A DNA stretch of 64,000 nucleotides from Arthrobacter globiformis. Its GTDB lineage: Bacteria > Actinomycetota > Actinomycetes > Actinomycetales > Micrococcaceae. The notes under the pieces are model-generated. The model did not search any database and was not told the origin of the DNA. It worked only from the letters and a program-made list of their open reading frames with translations. Positions 1 to 8,123 of this stretch are shown piece by piece. The stretch covers positions 992,001 to 1,056,000 of the forward strand of contig NZ_JAUSYZ010000001.1 of assembly GCF_030817195.1 (NCBI RefSeq), read 5' to 3'. Position 1 is the stretch's first letter. The number at the start of each line of letters is the position of its first letter. The position numbers and the translations under genes are program-made.

Positions 1-1152
1 CTGCGGGCCTCGGCGGAAATCGTGGACGAGCTGCTGTCCGACCCGTCCTACCGCGAGCTGGTCCGGCTGCGCGGGGACGTCCAGGAAGTCATGCTCGGCT
101 ACTCGGACTCCAACAAGGAATCCGGCGTGATGACCAGCCAGTGGGAAATCCACAAGACCCAGCGCAAGCTGCGCGACATCGCCGCCAAGCACGGCGTCCG
201 GGTGCGCCTGTTCCACGGCCGCGGCGGTTCCGTGGGCCGGGGCGGCGGACCCACCTACGACGCCATCATGGCGCAGCCCAACGGCGTCCTCGAGGGCGAA
301 ATCAAGTTCACCGAACAGGGCGAGGTCATCTCGGACAAGTACTCCCTGCCGGAACTTGCCCGCGAAAACCTGGAGCTGTCCCTGGCCGCCGTGCTGCAGG
401 GGTCTGCGCTGCACCGCACGCCGCGCACATCCGAGGACCAGCGCGAGCGTTTCGGGCACGTCATGGAGACGATCTCCGACGCCGCGTTTGCCCGTTACCG
501 CAGCCTTATCGACCACCCGGACCTGCCCGCGTACTTCCTGGCCTCGACGCCGGTGGAGCAGCTCGGTTCGCTGAACATCGGCTCCCGCCCGTCCAAGCGC
601 CCGGATTCCGGTGCGGGGCTGGGCGGCCTGCGCGCCATCCCGTGGGTGTTCGGCTGGACCCAGTCGCGGCAGATCGTGCCGGGCTGGTTCGGCGTCGGCT
701 CCGGGCTGAAGGCGGCGCGTGAAGCAGGCAACTCCGCCCAGCTTGTGGAGATGATGCACGGCTGGCACTTCTTCCGCTCCGTGCTTTCCAACGTGGAGAT
801 GACCCTGGCCAAGACGGACATGGAGATCGCGGGATACTACGTTGACACCCTGGTCCCGGCGGAACTGCACCACCTTTTCCGCGCCATCCGTGACGAGTAC
901 GAACTCACCGTCGCCGAGATCCAGAACCTCACCGGCGAGAACGTGCTCCTGGATGCCCAGCCCACGCTCAAGCGGTCCCTGGAAATCCGCGACCAGTACC
1001 TCGACCCGATCAGCTACCTCCAGGTGGAACTGCTCCGCCGCGTGCGTGCAGAGGGTGCCAGCATTTCCGGCGGCGAGATCGACGAGCGCCTGCAGCGGGC
1101 CATGCTCATCACCGTCAACGGCGTAGCAGCAGGCCTCCGCAACACCGGATAG
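1..1152 (+). CDS. ppc: phosphoenolpyruvate carboxylase, C-terminal part (5' end outside window)
   Basis: The enzyme carboxylates phosphoenolpyruvate with bicarbonate to oxaloacetate, replenishing the citric acid cycle in the cytoplasm. The reading frame is open from the first base, so about 383 residues of a protein usually near 900 are present. Visible family marks are GYSDSNKESG, the catalytic glycine-rich loop FHGRGGSVGRGGGP (around bases 212-253), and the conserved C-terminal end RNTG. The frame is intact and ends at TAG. The start and the phosphate-binding N-terminal half lie upstream of the window. No partner gene is visible; the next gene is convergent and separated by a repeat array. 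Confidence 0.97.
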   Translation: MRASAEIVDELLSDPSYRELVRLRGDVQEVMLGYSDSNKESGVMTSQWEIHKTQRKLRDIAAKHGVRVRLFHGRGGSVGRGGGPTYDAIMAQPNGVLEGEIKFTEQGEVISDKYSLPELARENLELSLAAVLQGSALHRTPRTSEDQRERFGHVMETISDAAFARYRSLIDHPDLPAYFLASTPVEQLGSLNIGSRPSKRPDSGAGLGGLRAIPWVFGWTQSRQIVPGWFGVGSGLKAAREAGNSAQLVEMMHGWHFFRSVLSNVEMTLAKTDMEIAGYYVDTLVPAELHHLFRAIRDEYELTVAEIQNLTGENVLLDAQPTLKRSLEIRDQYLDPISYLQVELLRRVRAEGASISGGEIDERLQRAMLITVNGVAAGLRNTG

Positions 1153-1168
1153 CCCGCCCAGGCACCGG

Positions 1169-1419
1169 ACGCGTCCTCACGTTTGGTCGCTTCATTCCAG
1201 ACGCTTCCTCACTTTTGGTCGCCTCATCCCGAACGCTTCCTCACGTTTGGTCGCTTCATCCCAGACGCGTCCTCACGTTTGGTCGCTTCATCCCGAACGC
1301 GTCCTCACTCTTTGAGGAAGCGTTTGGCGTGGGGCGACGGGATCTGAGGAAGCGTCCGGCGTGGGGAGGCAGGACCTGAGGAAGGGTTGGTGGAATCGGT
1401 GCGAAACGTGAGGAAGCGT
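1169..1419. repeat. mirror-symmetric array of an 11-bp core in 32-bp register
   Basis: The core ACGCKTCCTCA occurs on the plus strand at 1169, 1201, 1233, 1265 and 1297, exactly 32 bp apart. Its reverse complement TGAGGAAGCGT then occurs at 1313, 1345, 1377 (one mismatch) and 1409, again exactly 32 bp apart. The two arms meet at a 5-nt centre (1308-1312). The forward arm has a conserved spacer (CGTTTGGTCGCTTCATCC); the spacers of the reverse arm differ. The last core overlaps the stop codon of the ABC ATPase gene. It lies between convergent genes, so it could act as a bidirectional transcript end or a phased protein-binding array. No T-run follows. Confidence 0.9.
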
Positions 1420-2177
1420 CAACTGCCGTAGTGGACCACGATGGTCCGGCGGGGCGTGCTGCTGGGGAAGCCGTCGCCGTCGTCGGAGTAGGCCACGGTG
1501 CTCACGCGCACACCGTAGAGGGCTGACAGCTGGGCGTCGGTCAGGAGCTCCGCTGCCGCGCCGGTCCGCACCCCAGCGTGGCCCAGCAGGACCACGCGGT
1601 CGGCCAGGTGCAGGGCGTGGTCGGGATGGTGGGTGCTGAGGAGCAGGGCCATTCCGTCCGCCATCAGTTCACGCAGCAGCGTCAGGACGCGGGCCTGGTT
1701 CTTGAGGTCGAGGCCGGTGGCGGGCTCGTCCAGCACCAGGACGGGCGAGCCGGCGGCAATGGCCCGGGCGATCAGGATCAGCTGCTGCTCGCCGCCGCTG
1801 AGGGTGGGGAAACGCCGGTCCCGCAGCCCGGCCGCGCCCACCCGTTCCATCGCCTCCAGAGCTGCCTCATGGTCGGAGGGCCCGGGTGTCCGGAACACTC
1901 CAACGTGCCGGGCGCGCCCCATCAGGACCATGTCCAGCGCCCGGTAGGCAAAGGCGCTCCCATGCGCCTGCGGAACGTACCCGGCGCTCTCGCTGAGCCG
2001 GACCGTTCCCTCCTGCGGGTCCAGCAGTCCCGCGGCGCAGCGCACCAGCGTGGTCTTGCCGCTGCCGTTCGGGCCCAGCACGGCGGTGGCGGTTCCCGGC
2101 GGCACGCGGAAGCTGACGCCGCGGAACACCCAGTCCCGGGGCGAATAACAGAAGCCCACGCCGTCGAGTTCAAGCAC
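1419..2177 (-). CDS. ABC transporter ATP-binding protein, FecE type
   Basis: Cytoplasmic ATPase of a metal-chelate importer. All nucleotide-binding motifs are intact in 252 residues: Walker A GPNGSGKTT (about 35-43), Q-loop near YVPQ (67-70), signature LSGGEQQ (126-132), Walker B VLVLDEP (146-152) and the switch histidine in LLSTHHPDH. The start codon lies inside the 3' end of the permease gene (8-nt overlap), so the two are translationally coupled. Substrate cannot be read from the ATPase; the family imports ferric siderophores, heme, cobalamin and, in some bacteria, nickel chelates. It is the last gene of a binding protein-permease-ATPase operon. Confidence 0.9.
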   Translation of the reverse strand: MLELDGVGFCYSPRDWVFRGVSFRVPPGTATAVLGPNGSGKTTLVRCAAGLLDPQEGTVRLSESAGYVPQAHGSAFAYRALDMVLMGRARHVGVFRTPGPSDHEAALEAMERVGAAGLRDRRFPTLSGGEQQLILIARAIAAGSPVLVLDEPATGLDLKNQARVLTLLRELMADGMALLLSTHHPDHALHLADRVVLLGHAGVRTGAAAELLTDAQLSALYGVRVSTVAYSDDGDGFPSSTPRRTIVVHYGS

Positions 2178-3306
2178 TGTCCCAGACCTTCTCGCGGTTC
2201 CGGCGCAGGAGCAGGAAAAACACGGGTGCGCCGATCAGGGCCGTCAGGACGCCGAGCGGGATCTCTCCGGCGGTTGCTGTGCGGGCGATGGTGTCCACCA
2301 GGACGATGTAGGCGCCGCCCAGCAGGAACGACACGGGCAGGAGGACACGGTGGTCCGGGCCCACCCACATCCGGGCAAGGTGGGGGATCACCAGGCCAAC
2401 CCAGCTGACGGCGCCGCTGACGGCCACAGCGCCGGCCACGATCAGCGCCACGGACACCAGCACCACCCACCGGAGCGGGCGCGCGCGCACACCCAGAGCC
2501 GCCGCGTCCTCGTCTCCGAGTGACAGCACGTTGATCCGCCAGCGCAGGGCAACGAGGACGGCGGCTCCACCGAGGACGGGGATGAGGGCCACCGCGACTT
2601 TGGTGAAGGTGGCCGTGGACACGCTGCCGAGCAGCCAGAAGACGATGGCGGGCAACGTGGTGTTGGGGTCCGCAATGTAAGTCACCAGGGCAACCAGGGC
2701 GGAGAAGAAGGACCCCGTGACCACGCCGCCGAGCACGATCATGAGCATCGGCGTCCCCGCCCGGCCCGAGGTGATCAGGAACAGGGTTCCGAGGGCCAGC
2801 AGCCCGCACGCAAAGGAGCCGCCCACCAGGAGGAACGGACCCAGGCCGAGCAGCAGCGCCACGGCACCGCCGAAGGATGCGCCGGCGGAGACACCGATGA
2901 TCTCGGGGCTGACCAGGGGGTTGCGGAAAATGGCCTGCAGCGCTGCGCCGCCGATGGCCAGGCCGCCGCCCACCAGCAAAGCGAGCAGCACCCGGGGCAG
3001 CCGGACCAGCAGCACCACATTTAATTCGGTGCCGCTGGCCTGAACCGGGATCGGCCCGATTTGTGCGGTCAGGATCTGGACCACGTGGTCCAGCGGCACG
3101 CTGTAGCGCCCCACCGCCAGTGCCAGCACCGTCACCGCGGCCAGGAAGCAGGCACTAAGGGCAACGGGAACGACGACGGCGGGTTCCCGCCGTCGTGCCG
3201 TCGCCTTTCGTTCCACCGCCCCGGCCGGGGCGGAAGCCGGACCCGCCCGGGGCAGTGCCGGCCGCACCCGCCTTCGCAACCGTGGAGCGCCGGCCTCATC
3301 AAGCAT
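2170..3306 (-). CDS. ABC transporter permease, FecCD/BtuC family
   Basis: Inner-membrane channel of the importer, 378 residues with about ten hydrophobic helices after a basic N-terminal tail of about 45 residues. Family marks include the GGGLAIGGAALQAIFRNPLVSPEIIG segment, which is typical of FecCD/BtuC permeases (cited here only as GGAALQAIFRNPL), and the ending LLLRRNREKVW. A single permease gene implies a homodimer, as in BtuC. The ATG overlaps the stop of the binding-protein gene by 8 nt and its own end overlaps the ATPase start by 8 nt, so the three proteins are co-translated. The N-terminal tail before the first helix is longer than usual, and a later internal start is possible. Confidence 0.88.
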   Translation of the reverse strand: MLDEAGAPRLRRRVRPALPRAGPASAPAGAVERKATARRREPAVVVPVALSACFLAAVTVLALAVGRYSVPLDHVVQILTAQIGPIPVQASGTELNVVLLVRLPRVLLALLVGGGLAIGGAALQAIFRNPLVSPEIIGVSAGASFGGAVALLLGLGPFLLVGGSFACGLLALGTLFLITSGRAGTPMLMIVLGGVVTGSFFSALVALVTYIADPNTTLPAIVFWLLGSVSTATFTKVAVALIPVLGGAAVLVALRWRINVLSLGDEDAAALGVRARPLRWVVLVSVALIVAGAVAVSGAVSWVGLVIPHLARMWVGPDHRVLLPVSFLLGGAYIVLVDTIARTATAGEIPLGVLTALIGAPVFFLLLRRNREKVWDSA

Positions 3307-4432
3307 TGAACTGACGGTAGTTGGCGGACGGCCCGTTCTCCGCGGTCCGGAGAATCTTGTCTAGTTCAGCCTTCGTGAGCTCGTGGTTGTACAGGAACCT
3401 GAAGTATTCGGACGCCTTGTCCCGCACCGCCGACCTCTGCTGCGGGAAGGCGATGTCGCCCAGCCAGTGCCACATCAGCGGCGACTCCTGCCCGGGCGGA
3501 TCCCAGCGGTAGCCGCCCAGCGGGACCTTGTAGACACGCTTCGAGCGGACCGCGGACACGTTTTGCCACACCGGGTCCGAGTAGATGTCCTGCGGCATGG
3601 CGGCGTCGAAGTTGCCCAGCAGGATGACCTCAGGATCCCAGCGCAGCACCTGCTCAATGTCCACGCCCACCATGCCGGAGCCGGTCAGCGGATCCTTGCC
3701 TGTTGGAGGGTTCGAACCTCCCACCAGCTTGATGTAGAAGTCGTTGTAGCTGTTGGCGCCGGCAACCTTGAGCCCGCCGGTGAAGCGGTTGAAGTACAGG
3801 ATGCTCGGACCCTGGGCCGCCCGCCCGGATGCCAGTGTCTTGACCTCGGCGAGCTCCCGGTCGCTGCGCGTCTTTAGCTCGGTGGCACGTTCCGGCTTGC
3901 CGAGCATGGCGGCAAACATGGCCACCCAGGCGTCCACGTCCTCCTGTGTGCCGGAGTTTTTCAGCCCCAGAACCTGAAGCCCGGCCTTCTCGAGGGGCTC
4001 GATGAGCTGCGCGTCCGACCATTGGACCACCACGTCCGGGTTGAGGGCCCGGATACTCTCAACGTTGGCGGTGAAGTCCTGGGTGGCGATGTCGTGCGGG
4101 AGGTCCAGGGCGGCGGGAAACATGGCGCCCATGATGCCGTCGCGCATGGCCGCCCAGGAGGCGTTGTGCATGGCGGTGAGATGGTCGGCGCTGCGGTCGA
4201 CGGCCACCAGCAGGGACGCCGACGGCATCGGGATCGTCACCACCCGCGCCACCGGCCGGGCAAAGGACAGGGTCCTGCCGCGCTGGTCCGTGAGGCTGAT
4301 GCTGTTGGTGCTGCCCGCAGGGGACGACGGCGGGGCGCTGCCGGATGCGCCGCATCCGGCCAGCACGGCGGCGGAGCCGCCTGCAATGAACACCTGTAGG
4401 GCGGCGCGGCGGTTTAGGTCTGCAGCTGTCAT
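3299..4432 (-). CDS. metal-chelate ABC transporter substrate-binding lipoprotein
   Basis: Surface-anchored substrate-binding protein of 377 residues that feeds the downstream permease. The N-terminus carries an RR pair (NRRAALQVF) and a lipobox LAGC with the lipidated cysteine at residue 27. The mature part starts with the family opening SLTDQRGRTLSFARPVARVV, and later has the periplasmic-binding TroA-like elements NPDVVVQW and EVILLGNFDA. The ligand (iron siderophore, heme, corrinoid or nickel chelate) is not determined. It is the first gene of the operon; a weak promoter lies upstream. It is divergent from the hydrogenase-associated gene at 4582, which makes nickel or iron supply for the hydrogenase an attractive but unproved idea. 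Confidence 0.88.
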   Translation of the reverse strand: MTAADLNRRAALQVFIAGGSAAVLAGCGASGSAPPSSPAGSTNSISLTDQRGRTLSFARPVARVVTIPMPSASLLVAVDRSADHLTAMHNASWAAMRDGIMGAMFPAALDLPHDIATQDFTANVESIRALNPDVVVQWSDAQLIEPLEKAGLQVLGLKNSGTQEDVDAWVAMFAAMLGKPERATELKTRSDRELAEVKTLASGRAAQGPSILYFNRFTGGLKVAGANSYNDFYIKLVGGSNPPTGKDPLTGSGMVGVDIEQVLRWDPEVILLGNFDAAMPQDIYSDPVWQNVSAVRSKRVYKVPLGGYRWDPPGQESPLMWHWLGDIAFPQQRSAVRDKASEYFRFLYNHELTKAELDKILRTAENGPSANYRQFNA

Positions 4433-4460
4433 CGTTGACTCCCTGCGCGTGGGTCTTCAC

Positions 4461-4489
4461 AGCATCCGCTTCAAGGACAGGGCTGTCAA
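4461..4489 (-). promoter_or_regulatory. candidate sigma-70 promoter of the fec-type operon
   Basis: On the minus strand a perfect TTGACA (4489-4484) is followed 17 nt later by GATGCT (4466-4461), a weak -10 box, about 29 nt before the ATG of the binding protein. No IdeR/DtxR-type iron box and no cobalamin-riboswitch box were recognised here. Confidence 0.35.
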
Positions 4490-4581
4490 CGCCTTCTCGG
4501 GTGTCCCGCGAAGGGCCGTCCCTTGTCCGCGCCATGGGCCGGTGCTACTTTCAGAAGACGCTCGCAGAAGGTGGCCACGGG

Positions 4582-5355
4582 ATGGTTATCGATGGTGCCC
4601 AGTTGTTTGTCCGCTATGCCTATCCGCCCAATTCACGCGGGAGTTGCGGGCCGCCGGACAGTGACGCCCTGCTGCACTACGGGCAGTCCGGCGTCACGGA
4701 CCAGGGACTCCGTGAACTGGCCAAGGGCTTCGCCGGCGCCTGGCCCTACCTCGAACTGATCGCGGGATCGCACCGCATTGCCGATCCGCTGGACGCCCGC
4801 GTGGTGGAGGCCTACTGGGTGGGCAACAGCCTTCTGGATACCGTCGGCATCACCAACATCGGCAATTCCATGGAGGACCGCTTCCGGGCCCGCACCGGGC
4901 GGCAGTTCCCGCATCTGGTGGAAGGCGTGCTGGCCGGCGGGGTCCCGCACCACAGTTTCCACGTGTTTGAGATCTACCCGTGGCTGGGCCTGCTCCGCGA
5001 CGAACGCCGGCACGCCACCGCGCTGAACGTGCTGGACAGGTGCCGGATCCGCTGGGGACAGGTGCTCGCGATCACCGGGGACGACGCCGTCGTGCGGTCC
5101 CGGCCGCTGGTCTGGGACGGCACAGCCCTCGACATCGGCGAACCCGCGGTGGAGTCGGCCAAGTTCGCGGTGAACGGAACCGGCTTCGTGGAAGGGCTGG
5201 CCGTGGGCGACGTCGTGTCACTGCACTGGGACTGGGTGTGTGACCGCCTCTCGGCGCACCAGCTCCAGCAGCTGAAGCACTTTACTGCCCGGCATCTCCG
5301 CATCGCCAACAGCGGCGTCGAGCACCGCGGCGCCGCCATAGCGCTCGAACATTAG
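4582..5355 (+). CDS. hydrogenase-locus conserved protein (DUF6390-like)
   Basis: A 257-residue soluble protein without signal peptide or membrane segments. I recall this protein (DUF6390 family, from memory) as a neighbour of actinobacterial [NiFe]-hydrogenase genes; its biochemical role is unknown. The start is ATG 4582, preceded by GAAGGTGG. Visible features are an opening RYAYPPNSRGSCGPPD, histidine-rich HHSFHVFEIYPWLGLLRDE in the centre, and HWDWVCDRL near the end. It is the only plus-strand gene at this locus, reading toward the end of the hydrogenase operon. Conserved histidines and aromatic residues would fit cofactor or metal binding, but this is speculation. Confidence 0.75.
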   Translation: MVIDGAQLFVRYAYPPNSRGSCGPPDSDALLHYGQSGVTDQGLRELAKGFAGAWPYLELIAGSHRIADPLDARVVEAYWVGNSLLDTVGITNIGNSMEDRFRARTGRQFPHLVEGVLAGGVPHHSFHVFEIYPWLGLLRDERRHATALNVLDRCRIRWGQVLAITGDDAVVRSRPLVWDGTALDIGEPAVESAKFAVNGTGFVEGLAVGDVVSLHWDWVCDRLSAHQLQQLKHFTARHLRIANSGVEHRGAAIALEH

Positions 5356-5380
5356 CCCCGAGCACCAGCCCCGCGACTGC

Positions 5381-5731
5381 CTACGGTGACTGCGGCGCCG
5401 CGCCGTCGGGGTGTTCGGGGGTCTTGACGGCGGTGGCATCGCGGGCCGACGACTCGCCGGCCGGCCGGCCGGCAGGTGATTCATCGGTGCCCGTGTGCTC
5501 GCGTCCCGGTTCGGTGCCCTCCTCCTTGATGACGTCCTCGCCCCTGCGGGTGGTGCTGACGCCGACGCCGGCGGGAGCCGGGGCCGCGTCCTCCGGGGTT
5601 TCGTCTGCTCCGGGCTGGGCGGGTTCCTTCAGCGGCGGTTCACTGCCGAAGGCCCGCGCCGTGCCTGGTGCGGTGCCCTGCGTGGCGCCCTTTTCCGTGT
5701 CGTCGGGATCAGGCTGGTTTGTGGGTGACAT
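5381..5731 (-). CDS. small hydrophilic low-complexity protein, last gene of hydrogenase operon
   Basis: A 116-residue acidic, Pro/Ala/Glu-rich protein, probably disordered, with no membrane segment and no cysteine. The central stretch RRGEDVIKEEG...GTDESPAGRPAG resembles short stress-type actinobacterial proteins of unknown function. The gene is real rather than a chance frame: a strong AAGGAGGG ribosome site precedes the ATG, and it overlaps the 3' end of hypC by 23 nt in the same direction. It may belong to the hydrogenase operon or be a separate general protein carried along; function unknown. Confidence 0.6.
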   Translation of the reverse strand: MSPTNQPDPDDTEKGATQGTAPGTARAFGSEPPLKEPAQPGADETPEDAAPAPAGVGVSTTRRGEDVIKEEGTEPGREHTGTDESPAGRPAGESSARDATAVKTPEHPDGAAPQSP

Positions 5732-6014
5732 GCTGCCCTCCTTGTGGTGGTTGTGCAGGTTGGGATCCGGGTCCGCTGTCCGCCGGGCGGCCCATCAGTT
5801 CCAGTCCATCCATGGCCTGTGCTGCGCCCGCGGCGTCCACGCGTTCCAGCGCGAAGCCCATGTGGATAAGGACCCATGTCCCGGGTTCGAGAGGGCCCTC
5901 ATCCAGCAGCCCGATGTTAATCTTCCGCTGCACTCCGGCCACGTCGACGAGCGCGAGCTGGCCGCCGTAGCCCTCGAGGAGTTCGACGACCCTGCCGGGT
6001 ATTCCGAGGCACAT
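5709..6014 (-). CDS. hypC: hydrogenase assembly chaperone HypC
   Basis: HypC works with HypD to carry the Fe(CN)2CO unit to the hydrogenase large subunit in the cytoplasm. The hallmark N-terminus MCLGIPGRV is present; Cys2 is the essential residue once the methionine is removed. The beta-barrel core (about residues 1-75) includes VDVAGVQRKINIGLL and WVLIHMGFALERVD. A Pro/Gly/Gln-rich tail of about 25 residues makes it slightly longer (101) than usual. It follows the endopeptidase gene by 14 nt in the hydrogenase operon. Its partner HypD is not in the window. Confidence 0.95.
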   Translation of the reverse strand: MCLGIPGRVVELLEGYGGQLALVDVAGVQRKINIGLLDEGPLEPGTWVLIHMGFALERVDAAGAAQAMDGLELMGRPADSGPGSQPAQPPQGGQHVTHKPA

Positions 6015-6028
6015 GTACGGACACCGCC

Positions 6029-6610
6029 TTAGCTTGCAGTGGAGGAGCTTGGAGTGGAGGTCTGCTGGCCGAGCAGGGACCCGACGGCGGCGGCCGCCTC
6101 GGGCACCGCCGCGGCCACCGCCGGCGAGAGACCGATGCCCTCGGACAGGTCGGCGGGGACACAGCCCACCACATACGTGGCAGGCAGGCTGCCGCCCATG
6201 GACCGAAGCCTGCCCAGCACGGCCGCCGGGTCCATGCCGTGGGGATCGAGCACGGCCCTGCCGTCCAGGTCCGCCGCGCTGACCTGCAGCACGCGGATGC
6301 TGCCGGGGGCCGAGTTCGCGTCCGGGGGCACCGTGTCCACGAGGACCAGGATGTCGACGCCGGCGAGCAGGTCGTAGGCCAGATGCATGCCGCGGATGCC
6401 GTAGTCCACCACTCGGACGCCGGGGTCCAGCGGCTGCGGGTGGGCGGCGAGGTGCCGCGCCACCTCGGGACCGAAGCCGTCGTCGTGCAGGAACATGTTC
6501 CCGACGCCGGCCACGAGGACGCCGCCGGTGCGCTCGCCGGACTCATGCGCGCCGGAACCCTGCGCGGCAAACTTCTGCGGGGCGCTCCCGGCCCTGCTGG
6601 CGGCGGTCAC
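6029..6610 (-). CDS. hydrogenase maturation endopeptidase (HyaD/HupD family)
   Basis: Nickel-dependent protease that removes the C-terminal extension of the hydrogenase large subunit after metal insertion. The 193-residue protein has the family opening VLVAGVGNMFLHDDGFGPEVARHL (GxGN plus the Asp-Asp pair, about 31-54) and a second motif VVDYGIRGMHLAYDLL followed by VLVDTV. I chose the GTG at 6610, which overlaps the upstream small gene as GTGA; a 30-residue tail precedes the core. The likely substrate site is DPCLPCGVH-MYLG at the end of the large subunit encoded upstream in the same operon. Confidence 0.92.
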   Translation of the reverse strand: MTAASRAGSAPQKFAAQGSGAHESGERTGGVLVAGVGNMFLHDDGFGPEVARHLAAHPQPLDPGVRVVDYGIRGMHLAYDLLAGVDILVLVDTVPPDANSAPGSIRVLQVSAADLDGRAVLDPHGMDPAAVLGRLRSMGGSLPATYVVGCVPADLSEGIGLSPAVAAAVPEAAAAVGSLLGQQTSTPSSSTAS

Positions 6611-6726
6611 ATCCGCCGCACTTTCATGTACCGCCGGATATCCGGAACTGCGCGGATCCCGGCGTAGATGCCCCAGAGGGCCATCGCCGCCAGCACCGAA
6701 ACAGTGGCCATTCCTATTGCCTTCAT
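6607..6726 (-). CDS. 39-residue single-pass membrane protein (DUF6893-like)
   Basis: This gene is short and easily missed. It encodes 39 residues: a start MKAIGMATVSVLAAMALWG forming one transmembrane helix, then IYAGIRAVPDIRRY and a basic end MKVRRM. Its ATG overlaps the stop of the upstream 466-residue gene (ATGA) and its own TGA overlaps the GTG start of the endopeptidase (GTGA), so three genes are chained by 4-nt overlaps, strong evidence that it is translated. Small proteins of this pattern (DUF6893, from memory) accompany actinobacterial group 1h hydrogenases. A role in anchoring the soluble enzyme to the membrane is possible but unproved. Confidence 0.8.
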   Translation of the reverse strand: MKAIGMATVSVLAAMALWGIYAGIRAVPDIRRYMKVRRM

Positions 6727-8123
6727 TGCGGGTTTTCCTTTCCCTCCAGCGGTTCGAGCTCGTCGGGCGCGTAGTAGAAGGACCGGCCGTAGCCCTCATG
6801 GAGATCGGCCGCCGGATCCTGCTCCAGGACGAGCCCGACGTGGGTGCCGCCGTCGACGTCGAAATGTACGCTGGTGACCCGCCCGGTCTGTCCGCCGAAG
6901 AACAGGTCCTGGGCGTCGGCGCGCCGTTTCGGGTGCACCCTCACCCGGCTGCCGCGCGCCACTGCCACACCATTGATCACGACGGCGTCCTCGTCCGGCC
7001 GGACACCGGCCTCCGCCTCAGGATTCCACCAGGGAACGTCCTGACCGGCTGTGCTCCATGCTTCGGCGGGATCCGCGGCGAACGCGTGCGGGTTCCGCAG
7101 AGCGCCGTGCAGCTGCTGGAGGTCCTCCGGCGACATCGCCTCGCAACGGTCGATGACGGCGGCGGCGCGCGGGTCCGTGGCCCGCGCCTCGGCCTTTTCC
7201 TCATCGGTCAGCGTGAGCACCCGCAGTGTCAGGATCTCGTCGATCTCGGTGGAGTCGTACAGCGCCACCGAACTTTCCGGGGCGACGGCGGGATGGTCGT
7301 ACAGGATGATGGGCGAGATCAGCAGCACGTCGGTCTGGCCTTCCGGACCCGCCAGCACGGGCCAGCAGCGGTGCTGGGAACACCGCCCGGCTGCGGGCTG
7401 TGCCCACTCCGGCGGGTCCAGCAGCGAGACGAAGTCGCCGTCCCGCACGCCGAGCAACACGTGTGCGCCAATGAAGGAGACCGCGGTGGCGTCCTGCCGG
7501 TTCCCGGCAGGCAGCGGACGCGCCGGCAGCGGACGGGCAGGCAGGAAATCGGCCGTGTTGGCCGCGGTGACGCTGAGCCGCAGCAGCCCGCCGGAGTCTT
7601 CGGCGGCGCTGAGCCGCAGTTCGCCGCGGAGAGCCCGACGGCGGCGCACCAGTCTGCCGGCCGGCCTCCCGGCGTCGTTCTTCAGTTCCTCCACGTCGAG
7701 TCCCTCCGGGACCTCCACCGGCAGGACCAGTCCGGTCCGGAGCTGGGCCACGGAGAAGGGCCCGAACGCCGCTTCCTGTTCGACGGCCTCGTCCCAGCTC
7801 AGCCAGTTCGCACCGCCGACGGCGAGGCTGTCCACGGGAGTGAACCCGCCGCCGTCGTCCGCTTTTTCTGCCGTGCGCGCCTGCAGCTGCAGAAAGCGGA
7901 AGTGGATTTCGAGCCCGGCCTGGGCTCCCGGGGCAAGCAGGCAGTCGGCGGACATGGACGGCTCCTCCCCGCTGCCGTCCGCGGCGGCCCCCTGCGGACC
8001 CAGGATCCCGAACTGCCACCGGGCCTGGTTCTTCTGGGCCGAGGCGCGGTAGGGGTAGAGCAGGTAGCCCTCGTAGAGGACGGCGTCGGCGACGGCGCGG
8101 GCAAGGGCCAGGCTGGTGTTCAT
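6723..8123 (-). CDS. hydrogenase-locus conserved protein, 466 residues, function unknown
   Basis: A soluble 466-residue protein. The true start is the ATG at 8123, overlapping the preceding TGA as ATGA; its own TGA overlaps the next ATG. The N-terminal part (VLYEGYLLYPYRASAQKNQ, about 15-33, then RWQFGILGP) is distinctive. The centre has several beta-rich stretches, and the last 85 residues (VINGVAVARGSRVRVHPK...TGRVTSVHFDVDG) look like a small SH3-type beta domain. No cysteine cluster, signal peptide or membrane helix is seen. Position inside the operon argues for a job in assembly or in electron-transfer complex formation of the group 1h hydrogenase. I know of no characterised member. Confidence 0.75.
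   Translation of the reverse strand: MNTSLALARAVADAVLYEGYLLYPYRASAQKNQARWQFGILGPQGAAADGSGEEPSMSADCLLAPGAQAGLEIHFRFLQLQARTAEKADDGGGFTPVDSLAVGGANWLSWDEAVEQEAAFGPFSVAQLRTGLVLPVEVPEGLDVEELKNDAGRPAGRLVRRRRALRGELRLSAAEDSGGLLRLSVTAANTADFLPARPLPARPLPAGNRQDATAVSFIGAHVLLGVRDGDFVSLLDPPEWAQPAAGRCSQHRCWPVLAGPEGQTDVLLISPIILYDHPAVAPESSVALYDSTEIDEILTLRVLTLTDEEKAEARATDPRAAAVIDRCEAMSPEDLQQLHGALRNPHAFAADPAEAWSTAGQDVPWWNPEAEAGVRPDEDAVVINGVAVARGSRVRVHPKRRADAQDLFFGGQTGRVTSVHFDVDGGTHVGLVLEQDPAADLHEGYGRSFYYAPDELEPLEGKENPQ

Noticed and set aside
1169..1419. CRISPR array
   Set aside because: The core is only 11 bp, spacers in the forward arm are nearly identical, and half of the cores are inverted.
4433..4581. Cobalamin riboswitch or iron box before the importer
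   Set aside because: None of the conserved words of the B12 box or of an IdeR site could be found on either strand.
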